From NCBI GenBank assembly GCA_035714225.1, contig DASTMK010000583.1, positions 1 through 46,465 of the forward strand: 46,465 nucleotides of DNA. The letters run 5' to 3'. Position 1 is the first letter of the stretch, and every line of letters begins with the position of its first letter. The notes beneath the pieces are model-generated. The model was not told the DNA's origin. It ran no database searches and was given only the letters and a program-made list of their open reading frames with translations. A program made the translations under genes and the position numbers. Positions 17,311 through 26,626 of this stretch are shown piece after piece. The stretch comes from CAADGY01 sp035714225. Lineage in GTDB: Bacteria; Acidobacteriota; Terriglobia; Bryobacterales; Bryobacteraceae.

Positions 17311-18642
17311 ATGATCCGTCCGAATGCGCACTCAATCGAATCCCTTGAAACGTTAATCCAACGAAACCGCCGCGGTGAAGGCGGCGGCATTACTTCTGTC
17401 TGCTCCGCCAACCCTCAGGTGTTGGAAGCGGCGGCCCGCGAAGCCGCCGGGGCCGGAACCATTCTCTGTGTCGAATCCACATCGAACCAGGTGAACCAGT
17501 TTGGCGGCTACACGGGCCTGACGCCCGCCGAATTCGCGGAGTTGGTCGGCAGCATCACGGAGCGTGCCGGGCTCGCGCGTGAACAATTGTTGCTCGGTGG
17601 GGATCACCTGGGACCCTATCCCTGGCGGAAGGAACCGGCCGCATCAGCAATGGAGAAGGCTTGCGAACTGGTCCGCCTTTGCGTGGCAGCGGGGTATTCA
17701 AAGATTCACGCCGATGCCAGCATGAATTGCGCCGACGACCCCGGCGGCGCACTCGATGAAAAGGTGATCGCGGAACGCAGCGCGCTGCTCGCCAAGGCCG
17801 CGGAAGAGGCGCACAGCCGTGTTCCCGGCGGCCCCGCGCCGCGTTACATCGTAGGGACGGAGGTGCCCGTGCCCGGAGGCGAACAGTCCGCGGGGGAACC
17901 GCCACCCGTCACCCGGCCCCAGGACGTCGCCCGCACCATCGAACTCGCCCGGAGCGCTTTCGCCGGACAAGGGCTTCAAGATGCATGGAGCCGCGTCATC
18001 GGCCTGGTGGTGCAGCCGGGCGTCGAATTCGGCGATGCGGTGGTGTTCGATTACGATCCGGGCAAGACCCGCGAACTGGTGGCCGCGCTACCGCCGGATC
18101 CGCAATTGAGCTACGAAGCCCACTCGACGGACTATCAGACCGGCGGCGCGCTCCGCCGCATGGTACAGGATCACTTCGCGATATTGAAAGTCGGACCGTG
18201 GCTGACGTTCGCATTCCGCGAAGCGGTGTTTGCCTTATCGGCAGTCGAGCGGGAGTGGCTCGGCGGGCGGCGAAGCACCGCCGTGTCTCAAGTGCGCGAA
18301 GCCCTGGAGCAGGCGATGCTGCAAAACCCTGAATACTGGCGGCCGTATTACACCGGTAGCGATGAGGACCTGCGTTTTGCAAGAGCCTTCAGTTACAGTG
18401 ACCGTTGCCGCTACTACTGGCCGCAGCCCGCCGTGCAAGCGGAGCTGGAAAAGCTGTGGAACAACCTGACCGCCTCGACGCCACCATTGACTCTGCTGAG
18501 CCAGTACCTTCCCGCGGAGTATGAAGCGGTGCGATCCGGCGCAATCGCAAACGAACCGAAAGCGCTGGTTCAGGAACGCGTCCGGCGCGTGTTGCGAACC
18601 TACGCCGCGGCTTGCGAACCGGTGGGGCAAAGCTCAGACTGA
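17311..18642 (+). CDS. GatZ/KbaZ-family protein (tagatose-bisphosphate aldolase non-catalytic subunit type)
   Basis: The 443-aa product carries the family core: GGGITSVCSANPQVLEAA, VESTSNQVNQFGGYTGLTP, LLGGDHLGPYPW, SKIHADASMNCADDPG and IVGTEVPVPGG. In enterobacteria GatZ/KbaZ works with the class II aldolase GatY/KbaY in galactitol or GalNAc breakdown. Some relatives act alone as ketose or ketose-phosphate 4-epimerases. No GatY/KbaY partner lies in the window, so an epimerase-like role with the adjacent kinase is possible. It is tail-to-tail with the Gfo/Idh gene, overlapping by 9 bases. Confidence 0.88.
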   Translation: MIRPNAHSIESLETLIQRNRRGEGGGITSVCSANPQVLEAAAREAAGAGTILCVESTSNQVNQFGGYTGLTPAEFAELVGSITERAGLAREQLLLGGDHLGPYPWRKEPAASAMEKACELVRLCVAAGYSKIHADASMNCADDPGGALDEKVIAERSALLAKAAEEAHSRVPGGPAPRYIVGTEVPVPGGEQSAGEPPPVTRPQDVARTIELARSAFAGQGLQDAWSRVIGLVVQPGVEFGDAVVFDYDPGKTRELVAALPPDPQLSYEAHSTDYQTGGALRRMVQDHFAILKVGPWLTFAFREAVFALSAVEREWLGGRRSTAVSQVREALEQAMLQNPEYWRPYYTGSDEDLRFARAFSYSDRCRYYWPQPAVQAELEKLWNNLTASTPPLTLLSQYLPAEYEAVRSGAIANEPKALVQERVRRVLRTYAAACEPVGQSSD

Positions 18643-19713
18643 TTGCGTTCTGCCCGATTCCGCGGCGCGGTAGGCCGCAAACACCGTTTTCAAAACATAG
18701 AGGCTGTCGTCAACAGTCAAAGGCCAGGGGTCGAGACCCGCTGAGGCACGGGCGATGGCGCGAACGAATTCCGTGTAGCCGGCAGGTACGGCCGGGCCTT
18801 CGAACTTGTGCATTTCGCCCCGGCTGTACCATTCAAGCGGCGGCTTATGGGTATGCTTCTGTACCGCCAACCAGCCTTCCGAGCCCCAGATTTTGACGAG
18901 CGAATGATAGCTGCGGTCCAGATAATAGCCTGATGTCAGGGTGCCCAACGCGCCGTTGTCAAAACGCAGGGCGACCACAGCCGCGTCTTCGGTGTCGAGC
19001 GGCTGTCCGCCCACGTTCGCTGTGAAGCCCGCTACCTCGCGAATCCGTGAGTTCGTCAGATACATGGCAAGATCGAGCCAGTGAATGCCGAGCCAGATCA
19101 GGTGCCCGCCACCGGCACGCTTTTTCTGCGCGACCCACGTCTTGTGGTAAGCGGGACGTGTGAGGCGCGTCTGGTCCGCCACCATTTGCAGATCGAGACC
19201 ATAGGGCTTGCCAATGGCTCCGGATTCGACGACGCGCTTCGCTTCGAGCAGGAGGGGATCGACGCGATTGGCAAGCGCGAGAACCAGCGAACGCCGCGCC
19301 TGCCGGGCTTTTTCGACCAGCACTTCAAAATCCGCAAGGTTCGTGCAGGCGGGCTTCTCGGCCAGCACGTCGCAGCCCGCGCCAAGTGCCGCGGTAATGG
19401 CCGGAGGTGCCAGAGCGGCCTCCATCGTGACGAGAGCCATTTGGGGCTTGTGGATGGCGAAGAGCTCCTTCGGCGAACGGTATGCGCCTGCCAGCTTTGC
19501 GCCGAGCGCCTTTCGCGCGGACGGCTCGACTTTACCGCCGGCATCCGCGAGATAGACCGAAGAGACCTCTTCGGTTTTGGCCAACCCTTCCAGGTACGCT
19601 CCAAGATGCGGCGCGGCTTCATGCGTCAGCAGGGCGACCGCGACACGCTTGTCTTGCGCTGGGAGAGCGGAGGCCGCAAGGGCCTGTGCGAAGGTGCGTC
19701 GTTGCATCGGCAT
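18634..19713 (-). CDS. Tat-exported Gfo/Idh/MocA-type oxidoreductase with atypical dinucleotide motif
   Basis: Start ATG 19713 (MPMQRRTFAQALAASALP) is chosen; ATG 19707 and GTG 19725 are alternatives. The N-terminus is a short twin-arginine signal. Family features are AEKPACTNLADFEVL, with the lysine of the EKP motif, and GGGHLIWLGIHWLDLAMYLT, with the catalytic His/Asp region. The first strand-loop, normally GxGxxG for NAD(P), reads VALLTHEAAPHLG, so cofactor binding may differ. The family includes periplasmic glucose-fructose oxidoreductase and NAD-using glycosidases of GH109 type. A cytoplasmic-type paralogue is divergent 40 bases away. Confidence 0.82.
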   Translation of the reverse strand: MPMQRRTFAQALAASALPAQDKRVAVALLTHEAAPHLGAYLEGLAKTEEVSSVYLADAGGKVEPSARKALGAKLAGAYRSPKELFAIHKPQMALVTMEAALAPPAITAALGAGCDVLAEKPACTNLADFEVLVEKARQARRSLVLALANRVDPLLLEAKRVVESGAIGKPYGLDLQMVADQTRLTRPAYHKTWVAQKKRAGGGHLIWLGIHWLDLAMYLTNSRIREVAGFTANVGGQPLDTEDAAVVALRFDNGALGTLTSGYYLDRSYHSLVKIWGSEGWLAVQKHTHKPPLEWYSRGEMHKFEGPAVPAGYTEFVRAIARASAGLDPWPLTVDDSLYVLKTVFAAYRAAESGRTQSV

Positions 19714-19753
19714 TGAAGTTATCACAGGCCGGCAGCCGTGGGAAACTCGCTAT

Positions 19754-20782
19754 ATGCGCGAAAAGGTACGTTGGGGTGTTCTCGGTGTCGCAAAGATTGC
19801 GGCCGTGAAGGTGATTCCGGCAATGCAAAAAGGGGAATGGAGCGAGGTCACCGCGATTGCCTCGCGCGATATCGCCAAAGCCAGAGCCGCCGCGGAGCGG
19901 CTGGGCATCGGGAAGGCGTACGGGTCCTATGAAGAGCTGCTCGCGGACCCGGATGTGGAGGCGGTCTATAATCCGTTGCCGAATCACCTGCATGTGCCGT
20001 GGTCCACGCTTGCGGCCCGCGCGGGGAAGCACGTGTTATGCGAAAAGCCGGTTGCGATGAGCGTGGCGGAATGCCGCGGGCTGATGCAAGTGCGCGACGA
20101 AACGGGTGTAAAGATCGGTGAAGCGTTCATGGTCCGCACGCATCCGCAATGGCTGCGTGCGAGGGAGTTGGCGCATTCGGGCGGGATCGGCGAACTGCGC
20201 GCCATCGTGGCTGCATTCAGCTACTTCAATCGCGATCCGGGTAACATCCGGAACGTGCCCGAATATGGCGGAGGCGGACTGATGGACATCGGCTGTTATC
20301 CCATCCACATTTCGCGCTTTCTGTTTGGTGAGGAACCGGCGACCGTCAGCGCCGCGATGGACCGCGACCCGGAAATGGGCATCGACCGTCTGGCCTCTGC
20401 GATTCTGGAATTTCCGTCCGGCCATTGCACCTTCACCTGTAGCACGCAACTGGTCCCCTATCAACGAGTCCAGATCCTTGGCACCAAGGGCCGCGTGGAG
20501 GTGGAGATCCCATTCAACGCGCCGCCGGACCGCTCCTGCCGCTTGTTTGTGGACAACGGGGCCGACGTGTTCGGAAGTGGAGTCCGGACGGAAGAATTTG
20601 CGATTTGCGACCAGTACACCATTCAGGGAGACGCTTTTTCTCGCGCTATTCGAGAAGACGGGGCAGTGCCCACGCCTCTCGAGGATTCCCTCTCGAACAT
20701 GGCCGTCCTGGAGGCAGCGTTCGAATCGGCGCGGACCGGCCGGACAGTGCGGGTTCCCGGTCTTCCGGCAACGGAGCGGTAG
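19754..20782 (+). CDS. Gfo/Idh/MocA-type oxidoreductase
   Basis: The ATG at 19754 (MREKVRWGVLGVAKIA) gives 342 aa; the frame is open further upstream but only as antisense to the divergent gene. It has a Rossmann loop GVLGVAKIA, the EKP motif (LCEKPVAM) and GGGGLMDIGCYPIHISRFLF with the active-site Asp/His. It resembles 1,5-anhydrofructose reductases and glucose-fructose or xylose dehydrogenases. It oxidises or reduces a sugar or sugar-derived polyol with NAD(P)H. No signal peptide is seen, so it is probably cytoplasmic, in contrast to the exported paralogue next door. Confidence 0.88.
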   Translation: MREKVRWGVLGVAKIAAVKVIPAMQKGEWSEVTAIASRDIAKARAAAERLGIGKAYGSYEELLADPDVEAVYNPLPNHLHVPWSTLAARAGKHVLCEKPVAMSVAECRGLMQVRDETGVKIGEAFMVRTHPQWLRARELAHSGGIGELRAIVAAFSYFNRDPGNIRNVPEYGGGGLMDIGCYPIHISRFLFGEEPATVSAAMDRDPEMGIDRLASAILEFPSGHCTFTCSTQLVPYQRVQILGTKGRVEVEIPFNAPPDRSCRLFVDNGADVFGSGVRTEEFAICDQYTIQGDAFSRAIREDGAVPTPLEDSLSNMAVLEAAFESARTGRTVRVPGLPATER

Positions 20783-20838
20783 ACCCGGCGGCCTCGCCAA
20801 CCGCTTGCTTGCGCGCGCGGCTCAGCTACAAGTCGTGG

Positions 20839-22548
20839 CTATGGAGACCCGAGCCGGTGAAAGGAAATAGTGGTTCCTGTTCCGAAGCGGCAACGCCCGC
20901 CCGTTAGTGGTCCCGAAACGGGTTCCTCCGGCATGCGAAGCGTGATCTGGTACACGCCGATAAAACCGGGCGCTAATCCTGAAAACAGTGTCTCTGCATC
21001 CGTGGTGAAAGGCTCGAACCGGCAGACTGTGTCTGTCAATGTGGGAAACAGAACGTCGGCAGGCGCGGGCTCCCCTGTCCGGGGTGGGCTCGCGACGGGC
21101 CCGACTCCCGTGGCGTAGATATGGATCACCTCTCCGGGTTTCGGGGTTGTTGTGAGCAGGCCGCCAAAATCGCCGCGCACCATCTTGAAACTGAACAGGC
21201 TGGTTTCACCGGCGGCGAGCGGTTCAAGCTGGGGCGCGACCTCTGAAACCATTATCCGGTCCACCTGCTGGAAGGGAGATTCGGATGGTACTTCCAGACG
21301 GAGCCAAGCGGATCCAACCGGCTGTTCCCAAGGAACCTGAACGCCCACGGTATTCGAATCAGCAAAGACTATTGGCAACGGCTGTTCATTGAGTAGAACG
21401 CTTTTCTCCAAATGCGCGGCAAATTGCGGCAGCGTTCCTTCGAGGCGTACGAGCGATCCGGGGGCACCCCGGATCAAGCCACTCACGTAGGGAGTGGCGG
21501 GGACGAGCGTGGTAGTGCCGAGAGGCTTGCCGGCGGCAAGATCGATGCGTGCGATACGGCCCGTCGTTGTGACCAGGAAGGCCGCATTGCCCCATCCACT
21601 CAAGGTGCCCTCGCTAACCATCTCTCCTTTAGAGAGCGGCAGAGGCCACACTTCGCCCGTGGCCGTCGAAGCGATAAAAGCAGATCCTTCCAGACGGCCC
21701 TCGGCCACACGAAACAGCACCCACTGCCCGTCCTGGCTGAGCCCCATCGGATAAACCAGTTGGCCGGAGCGCTGGGGCTCGAAGAGCACAACGTCTCCGC
21801 CGGTTGAAATATTGCGCGCCAGAAGCCGGGGCTGCGGCCCTTCCGGTGTAAGCAAGAGCTGCGTGTACAACAGGAATTTCGCGTTGTCGCTGATGGACCA
21901 GATGGAGACGGGGCCCGAGAGCGAGACAGGAGTGAACTGTCCGTCGCGCCAGAGGCCGAGCGCTGTGGGACCAGGTGTTCCGGCCAAGGGCCGCGTACCT
22001 ACTACGGTGCCATCCGATGCAATGGCGAACGTTTGCAAAGGAGGCGATGGAACATTGGTTCGCACCCCTGTTTCAAGATCGATCAGGGTTGTCTCGGCCG
22101 TCGCATCCGGGGGGCCCGGCGCTGACGTCAGCAGAGCCCAACGGCCGTTGCGGCTCATCTGCAAGGAACCGGGCCCGAGCACGGCGTTCCGCCGGCCGCG
22201 CACTTCCGCCCGCGCCTGTACGTATACGCAGGGATTCTGCTGTTCGCATATGCCTTGCAGGGTGAAGCCAACGATTTGCCCGTCGCTTGAAACCTGTGGC
22301 ATGCGCGCGCCATCGCCGCTGCTGGCCTGACTGGTGGGAGCAAGCGCTCCACGCTCGGCGAAGACCTCGATGCCCTCCGGTGTCACACGGTAGATGCGCG
22401 ACTCAGGAAAGTACCCGACCGGCATGCCCGGAAAGATCAAAGTCGAGGAGAAGTAAAGATGGCGGCCGTCATCGGTAGCGGCCAGTTCGTGAAACTGCGC
22501 GGATAAATTTATCGAAGCGGCTAACAAAAGCACAAGCAAAAAGCGCAT
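20839..22548 (-). CDS. secreted beta-propeller protein ending in a TIGR03437 domain
   Basis: The 569-aa product has a signal peptide (MRFLLVLLLAASINLSAQ) and WD40/TolB-like repeats (DDGRHLYFSS, SSDGQIVGFT, SRNGRWALLTS, SQDGQWVLFRV). The C-terminal part (residues about 345-560) matches the Solibacter-type TIGR03437 paralogous domain: VQVPWEQPVG, GEVIHIYATGVGPVASPP and FSGLAPGFIGVYQITLRMP. This domain is strongly expanded in Bryobacterales and is useful as a taxonomic marker; its function is unknown. Confidence 0.88.
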   Translation of the reverse strand: MRFLLVLLLAASINLSAQFHELAATDDGRHLYFSSTLIFPGMPVGYFPESRIYRVTPEGIEVFAERGALAPTSQASSGDGARMPQVSSDGQIVGFTLQGICEQQNPCVYVQARAEVRGRRNAVLGPGSLQMSRNGRWALLTSAPGPPDATAETTLIDLETGVRTNVPSPPLQTFAIASDGTVVGTRPLAGTPGPTALGLWRDGQFTPVSLSGPVSIWSISDNAKFLLYTQLLLTPEGPQPRLLARNISTGGDVVLFEPQRSGQLVYPMGLSQDGQWVLFRVAEGRLEGSAFIASTATGEVWPLPLSKGEMVSEGTLSGWGNAAFLVTTTGRIARIDLAAGKPLGTTTLVPATPYVSGLIRGAPGSLVRLEGTLPQFAAHLEKSVLLNEQPLPIVFADSNTVGVQVPWEQPVGSAWLRLEVPSESPFQQVDRIMVSEVAPQLEPLAAGETSLFSFKMVRGDFGGLLTTTPKPGEVIHIYATGVGPVASPPRTGEPAPADVLFPTLTDTVCRFEPFTTDAETLFSGLAPGFIGVYQITLRMPEEPVSGPLTGGRCRFGTGTTISFHRLGSP

Positions 22549-22588
22549 AGTGTAATTTTAGACCGGAAGATCTGTTGTTATCGGGGCC

Positions 22589-25159
22589 CTACTCATTCCG
22601 CAATACTTCGAGCGGTTTCTGGCCGAGAATACGGTACCCGGCGAGCCACCCGGCGCTTGTGGCAAGTAAGGCCGTGAATGCAATAGCAAGAAGATTCGGC
22701 ACCGGATCAAAGCGGAAGCCGGCATCGAAAAAGCGCTGTAGGAGAAGTGCCGAGAAAGCGGTGGCCAGTATACTTCCCATCAACCCCGCGACGGCACCGA
22801 GCACGATGAACTCGATGGAAAAGATGCCGGAGACGCGCCGCCGCGTAGCGCCAAGTGCCTTGAAGATGGCGATCTCCCGGACGCGGCGAAACCGCGTGCC
22901 TGCCACACTGGAAGCGAGCACAATGGCGCCCGCGAGGATCGCAAACGAAGAGACGAAGCGCACCACGATGGCGATCTGGTCGACAACCTCCTGAACAATT
23001 TCGAGCACATCCGCTGCATTTACGATGGTGACCGTCGGGTAGCGGCGGTATGCAGCCCGCTGGAGCGCTGCGACATCTTTCGCACGCACCCTCATGCCGC
23101 CGTAGTAGATCGCCGGCAATCCTTCGAGCGCGCCGGGAGTAAAAACAAATTCGACGCTCGATCCTGGGCGGACCGCCTCCGTGCGGTGGATACTCGAGAC
23201 CTGTGCGGAAAACGTCCGGCCGGACGCGCTGAATTCAAGACGCGCCCCGGGCTGGATGTGAAGAACTTCAGCCGCATCTTCGGACACCGAAACTTGCGGC
23301 GGGCCCGGATTTCGCTTATCCCACCATTGCCCGCTCACAATTTCAGTGTCGGAAGGCTTTTCTTCCGCGTGTGTGACCAGGCGTGTCCGGTAAAACCGGC
23401 GTCTCCGGGCGTCATTCGAAGCCTTTTCTACCGGTACGTCGTCGATGGATTCCAGCTTGGCCGAAACGGCGGCAACCACTTCGGGAGGCTTCTCAACACC
23501 CGGCTGTTTGGAAAGCAGATCGAGCAATCCCGCACGCTCACGCTCGGTGACGTTGATCAGAAAAACATTGGGCATTTCCGGAGGCGCGCTGCGAATCATC
23601 TGCAACAGCATGGAGCGCTGCACCAGAAAAACGGTGAGAGTGAACATGACCCCCACCCCTAGCGCCGCCAGGATGAAGGGTGTTTGTGTACCCGGGCGGT
23701 ATAGGTTCGCCAGTCCATGGCGAACCGTCGCCGGCAGCGTGATGGGACCGTGTTCCACTACAGCTTTCAGGCCGGCGAGCAGAAGCTTCCCGAAGCCGGC
23801 CATCAGCACGAGACTCACGAACAGACCGCCGGCGAACCAGCCGCCGATACGAGCGGAGTACGAGAGCGAACCACCGGCGAGCGTAGCTGCGAGCACACCC
23901 AATCCGGCGAGAATGACGGCCCCGCCTACCGCCGCGCTACGAAGATTCCGGCGGCGTTCGGTCCACGAAAGCCGCGCTTCGGGCATATCACGCCGGAGGA
24001 TAAGACCCGGCCGGATCCGTCTGATGCCGGCCAGGGGAGGCCATGTGAAAAGCAGTGTGGTCAGGATACCCGCGCTCATGCCTTGCAACAACGTCCAGAA
24101 ATCGATTCGGATGCCGGGGCCAATCGGGAAGTAACGGGAGAGCAAGGCGGGGAAGGCAGCCTGCACAAGAAACCCCACCGCGACACCGGCGAGCGAGCCG
24201 ATCAGGCCCAGCGAAAGGGTTTGAAGCAGGTAAATCCGGATGATCTGTGGCGATGCCGCACCCAGGCATTTCATCACGGCAATCGAATCCATTCGCTGCC
24301 GCAAATGGGAATGTACCGCGGTGGCGACACCGAGAGCGCCCACAATCAACGAGATCAGGCTTACCAGGCTCAGGAACGTTGTAGCGCGATTCAGCCCACG
24401 GGTAATCAGCGGATGCGTCTGGCGGAAGTCGGCAATAAGCGTCGAAGGAAAGACACGTTGCAACTCCGCCCGTACGGCTTCCACGCCCGGCCCCGGCGAT
24501 GGAAGTTTGAACAGAAAGCGCTGCGAAGCGCGGCTGCCCGGCACCATGATTTTCGAACGGTCCAGTCCTTCGCGGCTCAGCATTACACGCGGCCCCACGT
24601 TCAGGCTTCCGGTCATGCGATCCGGCTCCATCGTGACGATTGCCGCGATACGGTAATCGCTTTCACCAAGACGAATCGTGTCGCCGATCGATGCATCCAG
24701 CCGCAGCAGAAGATCCGCCGAGACGACAACGGTGTCCGGCGTCAGCTTCTCGCGCAGCGTGCCGCCGGTGCTCAGCCGGATCTGCCCGTAGAAGGGGTAC
24801 AAGACGGGCTCGACCGCTTTCACCGAAACCAGCAGAGGATCCGGAAGATTGGGAGTGGACACCATGGAGACCGTTTCGGTGATCCATGTCCGGACGATCC
24901 CTTTCCGTTCGAGCGCCGTCATGGCGGCCGATTGCGCCGTGTCGGGCATCTCGAACATACGAACCGACAGGTCCGCCGCCATAAGGGTTCTGGCCTCGCG
25001 GAGAAGCATTCCGCGAAATGCTTCGCTGAAGCCGCGCACGCCGGTGATGGCGCCCACTCCCGCGGCAACCGCCAGAATCACAAAGACGAATTTGCCTTTG
25101 GCGGCGCGCGCCTCCCGCCAACCGATACGGAAAGCGGTGCGCCAGGGGAAGCGGTTCAT
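22589..25159 (-). CDS. ybbP: ABC exporter permease, YbbP type
   Basis: The 856-aa product has an N-terminal membrane helix, a periplasmic MacB-like region and two FtsX blocks of membrane helices. The first block contains LVSLISLIVGALGVATAVHS, the second FVSSFAILAGAIVLASSVAG and IAIFKALGATRRRVSGIF. This matches E. coli YbbP, the permease of the YbbAP exporter linked to lipid or acyl-ester release. Its ATG overlaps the stop of the ATPase gene (ATGA at 25156-25159). Confidence 0.9.
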   Translation of the reverse strand: MNRFPWRTAFRIGWREARAAKGKFVFVILAVAAGVGAITGVRGFSEAFRGMLLREARTLMAADLSVRMFEMPDTAQSAAMTALERKGIVRTWITETVSMVSTPNLPDPLLVSVKAVEPVLYPFYGQIRLSTGGTLREKLTPDTVVVSADLLLRLDASIGDTIRLGESDYRIAAIVTMEPDRMTGSLNVGPRVMLSREGLDRSKIMVPGSRASQRFLFKLPSPGPGVEAVRAELQRVFPSTLIADFRQTHPLITRGLNRATTFLSLVSLISLIVGALGVATAVHSHLRQRMDSIAVMKCLGAASPQIIRIYLLQTLSLGLIGSLAGVAVGFLVQAAFPALLSRYFPIGPGIRIDFWTLLQGMSAGILTTLLFTWPPLAGIRRIRPGLILRRDMPEARLSWTERRRNLRSAAVGGAVILAGLGVLAATLAGGSLSYSARIGGWFAGGLFVSLVLMAGFGKLLLAGLKAVVEHGPITLPATVRHGLANLYRPGTQTPFILAALGVGVMFTLTVFLVQRSMLLQMIRSAPPEMPNVFLINVTERERAGLLDLLSKQPGVEKPPEVVAAVSAKLESIDDVPVEKASNDARRRRFYRTRLVTHAEEKPSDTEIVSGQWWDKRNPGPPQVSVSEDAAEVLHIQPGARLEFSASGRTFSAQVSSIHRTEAVRPGSSVEFVFTPGALEGLPAIYYGGMRVRAKDVAALQRAAYRRYPTVTIVNAADVLEIVQEVVDQIAIVVRFVSSFAILAGAIVLASSVAGTRFRRVREIAIFKALGATRRRVSGIFSIEFIVLGAVAGLMGSILATAFSALLLQRFFDAGFRFDPVPNLLAIAFTALLATSAGWLAGYRILGQKPLEVLRNE

Positions 25160-25845
25160 AGCTCGTCCGCCGCGATCACTCCGTCGCGCAGCAGGACGCG
25201 CCGGTCGGCTCGTGCGCTGATCTCCTGATCGTGCGTTACAAGGACGAGAGTCGTCTCTTCACGCCGGTTCAGGCCGATCAGGAGATCGAGAACCATGCGG
25301 CCATTCGCCGTGTCGAGATTGCCCGTCGGTTCGTCCGCCATGATGATAGGCGGACGCAAAACGAACGCGCGAGCCAGGGCGACACGCTGCTGTTCGCCGC
25401 CTGAAAGTTGAACCGGATAATGATCGCGCCGGTCGAGCAAGCCCACTTGTCCCAGCAGTTCACGGGCACGTTTCACGCCGGTATGATTTTCCCCGGCCAG
25501 CTCCAGCGGCAGCAGCACGTTTTCCTCGGCCGTCAGCGTTGGGATCAATTGGTAAGACTGGAATACAAACCCGATTTTGCGGCCGCGGATCCGCGCCAGC
25601 TCATCTTCTTCCAGCCCGGTGATATCGTTTCCGTCGATGACGACGCGGCCGGAGGTTGCCGTGTCGAGCCCCGCAAGCAATCCCAGGAGTGTGCTTTTGC
25701 CGCTTCCGGATGGCCCCATGATGGCCACGAACTGCCCGCGTGGAATCTCCAGATCGATACCCCGAAGGATCTCCACCGTGTGCGCCCCCGAATCGATGGT
25801 CTTGGTGAGTCCTGATGCGTGAATCATCGGACTATGTTTCGACAT
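25156..25845 (-). CDS. ybbA: ABC exporter ATP-binding protein, YbbA/LolD type
   Basis: The start is taken as ATG 25845 (MSKHSPMIHASGL); ATG 25827 is possible, and an in-frame extension to 26100 is antisense to the next gene. All ABC motifs are present: Walker A GPSGSGKST, Q-loop FVFQSYQLIP, signature LSGGEQQRVALARA, Walker B IIMADEPTG and H-loop VTHDQ. It energises the permease downstream. Together with divergent tesA it reproduces the tesA/ybbA-ybbP arrangement of E. coli. Confidence 0.92.
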   Translation of the reverse strand: MSKHSPMIHASGLTKTIDSGAHTVEILRGIDLEIPRGQFVAIMGPSGSGKSTLLGLLAGLDTATSGRVVIDGNDITGLEEDELARIRGRKIGFVFQSYQLIPTLTAEENVLLPLELAGENHTGVKRARELLGQVGLLDRRDHYPVQLSGGEQQRVALARAFVLRPPIIMADEPTGNLDTANGRMVLDLLIGLNRREETTLVLVTHDQEISARADRRVLLRDGVIAADEL

Positions 25846-25877
25846 GCAGTCCCATTCACCATTATGATGAGTCTTGA

Positions 25878-26573
25878 GTGAGGGTTCTGATTTTTCTCGC
25901 CGCCGGTCTGCTTCTGGCGGGTTGCCGCAGCGATCGTGAAGCCGCGCGGCAGCCGCCGCGGGATGCCGCTGATTCTGATATGACTTCACCCGCCGATAAG
26001 CGCCCGGTGATCGTTGCGTTTGGAGACAGCCTGACGGCGGGGTTGGGCGTGGACGCAGGAAAAGGCTATCCGGATTTTTTGCAGGCGATGCTGGACGCAC
26101 GCGGATACGCCTACCGTGTTGTGAACCAGGGCATCAGCGGGGACACCACCAGTGGCGGCGTGGAGCGGCTGGATGCGGTGCTGGCCATGAAGCCGGAAAT
26201 CGTGATCCTCGAATTGGGCGCAAACGACGGATTGCGCGGGCTTCCGCTGGCGTCTACACGTGCGAATCTGGATGAAATGATCGAAAAGCTAAAACAGGGC
26301 GGCGCCCGGGTGATCCTGGCGGGAATGACGCTACCGCGCAACTATGGCCCCGGTTATATTCGCGATTTCGAGCGCATCTTCACCGATCTGGCAAAGAAGC
26401 ATTCGGCGCCGCTGATCCCGTTTTTTCTGGCCGGAGTGGCTGAATCCGGCGAGCATATGCAAGCCGACCGGCTTCATCCCACGGCGGAAGGTAACCGGGT
26501 AGTGGCGGCGAATGTCATGAAAACACTGGAACCCTCGTTGAAAAAAGGTGAAGCCGGGCAAGCGCCGCATTAA
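25878..26573 (+). CDS. tesA: TesA-like SGNH arylesterase / lysophospholipase L1, lipoprotein
   Basis: GTG at 25878 starts a 231-aa product with a lipoprotein signal (FLAAGLLLAGCRSD). The SGNH blocks are intact: block I AFGDSLTAGLG (nucleophile Ser), block II NQGISGDTTSGG, block III LELGANDGLRGLP and block V DRLHPTAEGN with the Asp/His pair. The enzyme hydrolyses acyl thioesters or esters in the envelope. It is divergent from ybbA with 32 bases between. Confidence 0.92.
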   Translation: MRVLIFLAAGLLLAGCRSDREAARQPPRDAADSDMTSPADKRPVIVAFGDSLTAGLGVDAGKGYPDFLQAMLDARGYAYRVVNQGISGDTTSGGVERLDAVLAMKPEIVILELGANDGLRGLPLASTRANLDEMIEKLKQGGARVILAGMTLPRNYGPGYIRDFERIFTDLAKKHSAPLIPFFLAGVAESGEHMQADRLHPTAEGNRVVAANVMKTLEPSLKKGEAGQAPH

Positions 26574-26626
26574 AATGACGGAAGAAGGGCTGCTTCTACG
26601 CGTAGCTGTTACGAGCGGCGGAGCCA

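Noticed and set aside
23717..25228. A 503-codon open frame on the plus strand
   Set aside because: It is antisense to the complete ybbP permease, has a composition typical of an antisense frame in GC-rich DNA and no recognisable domain.
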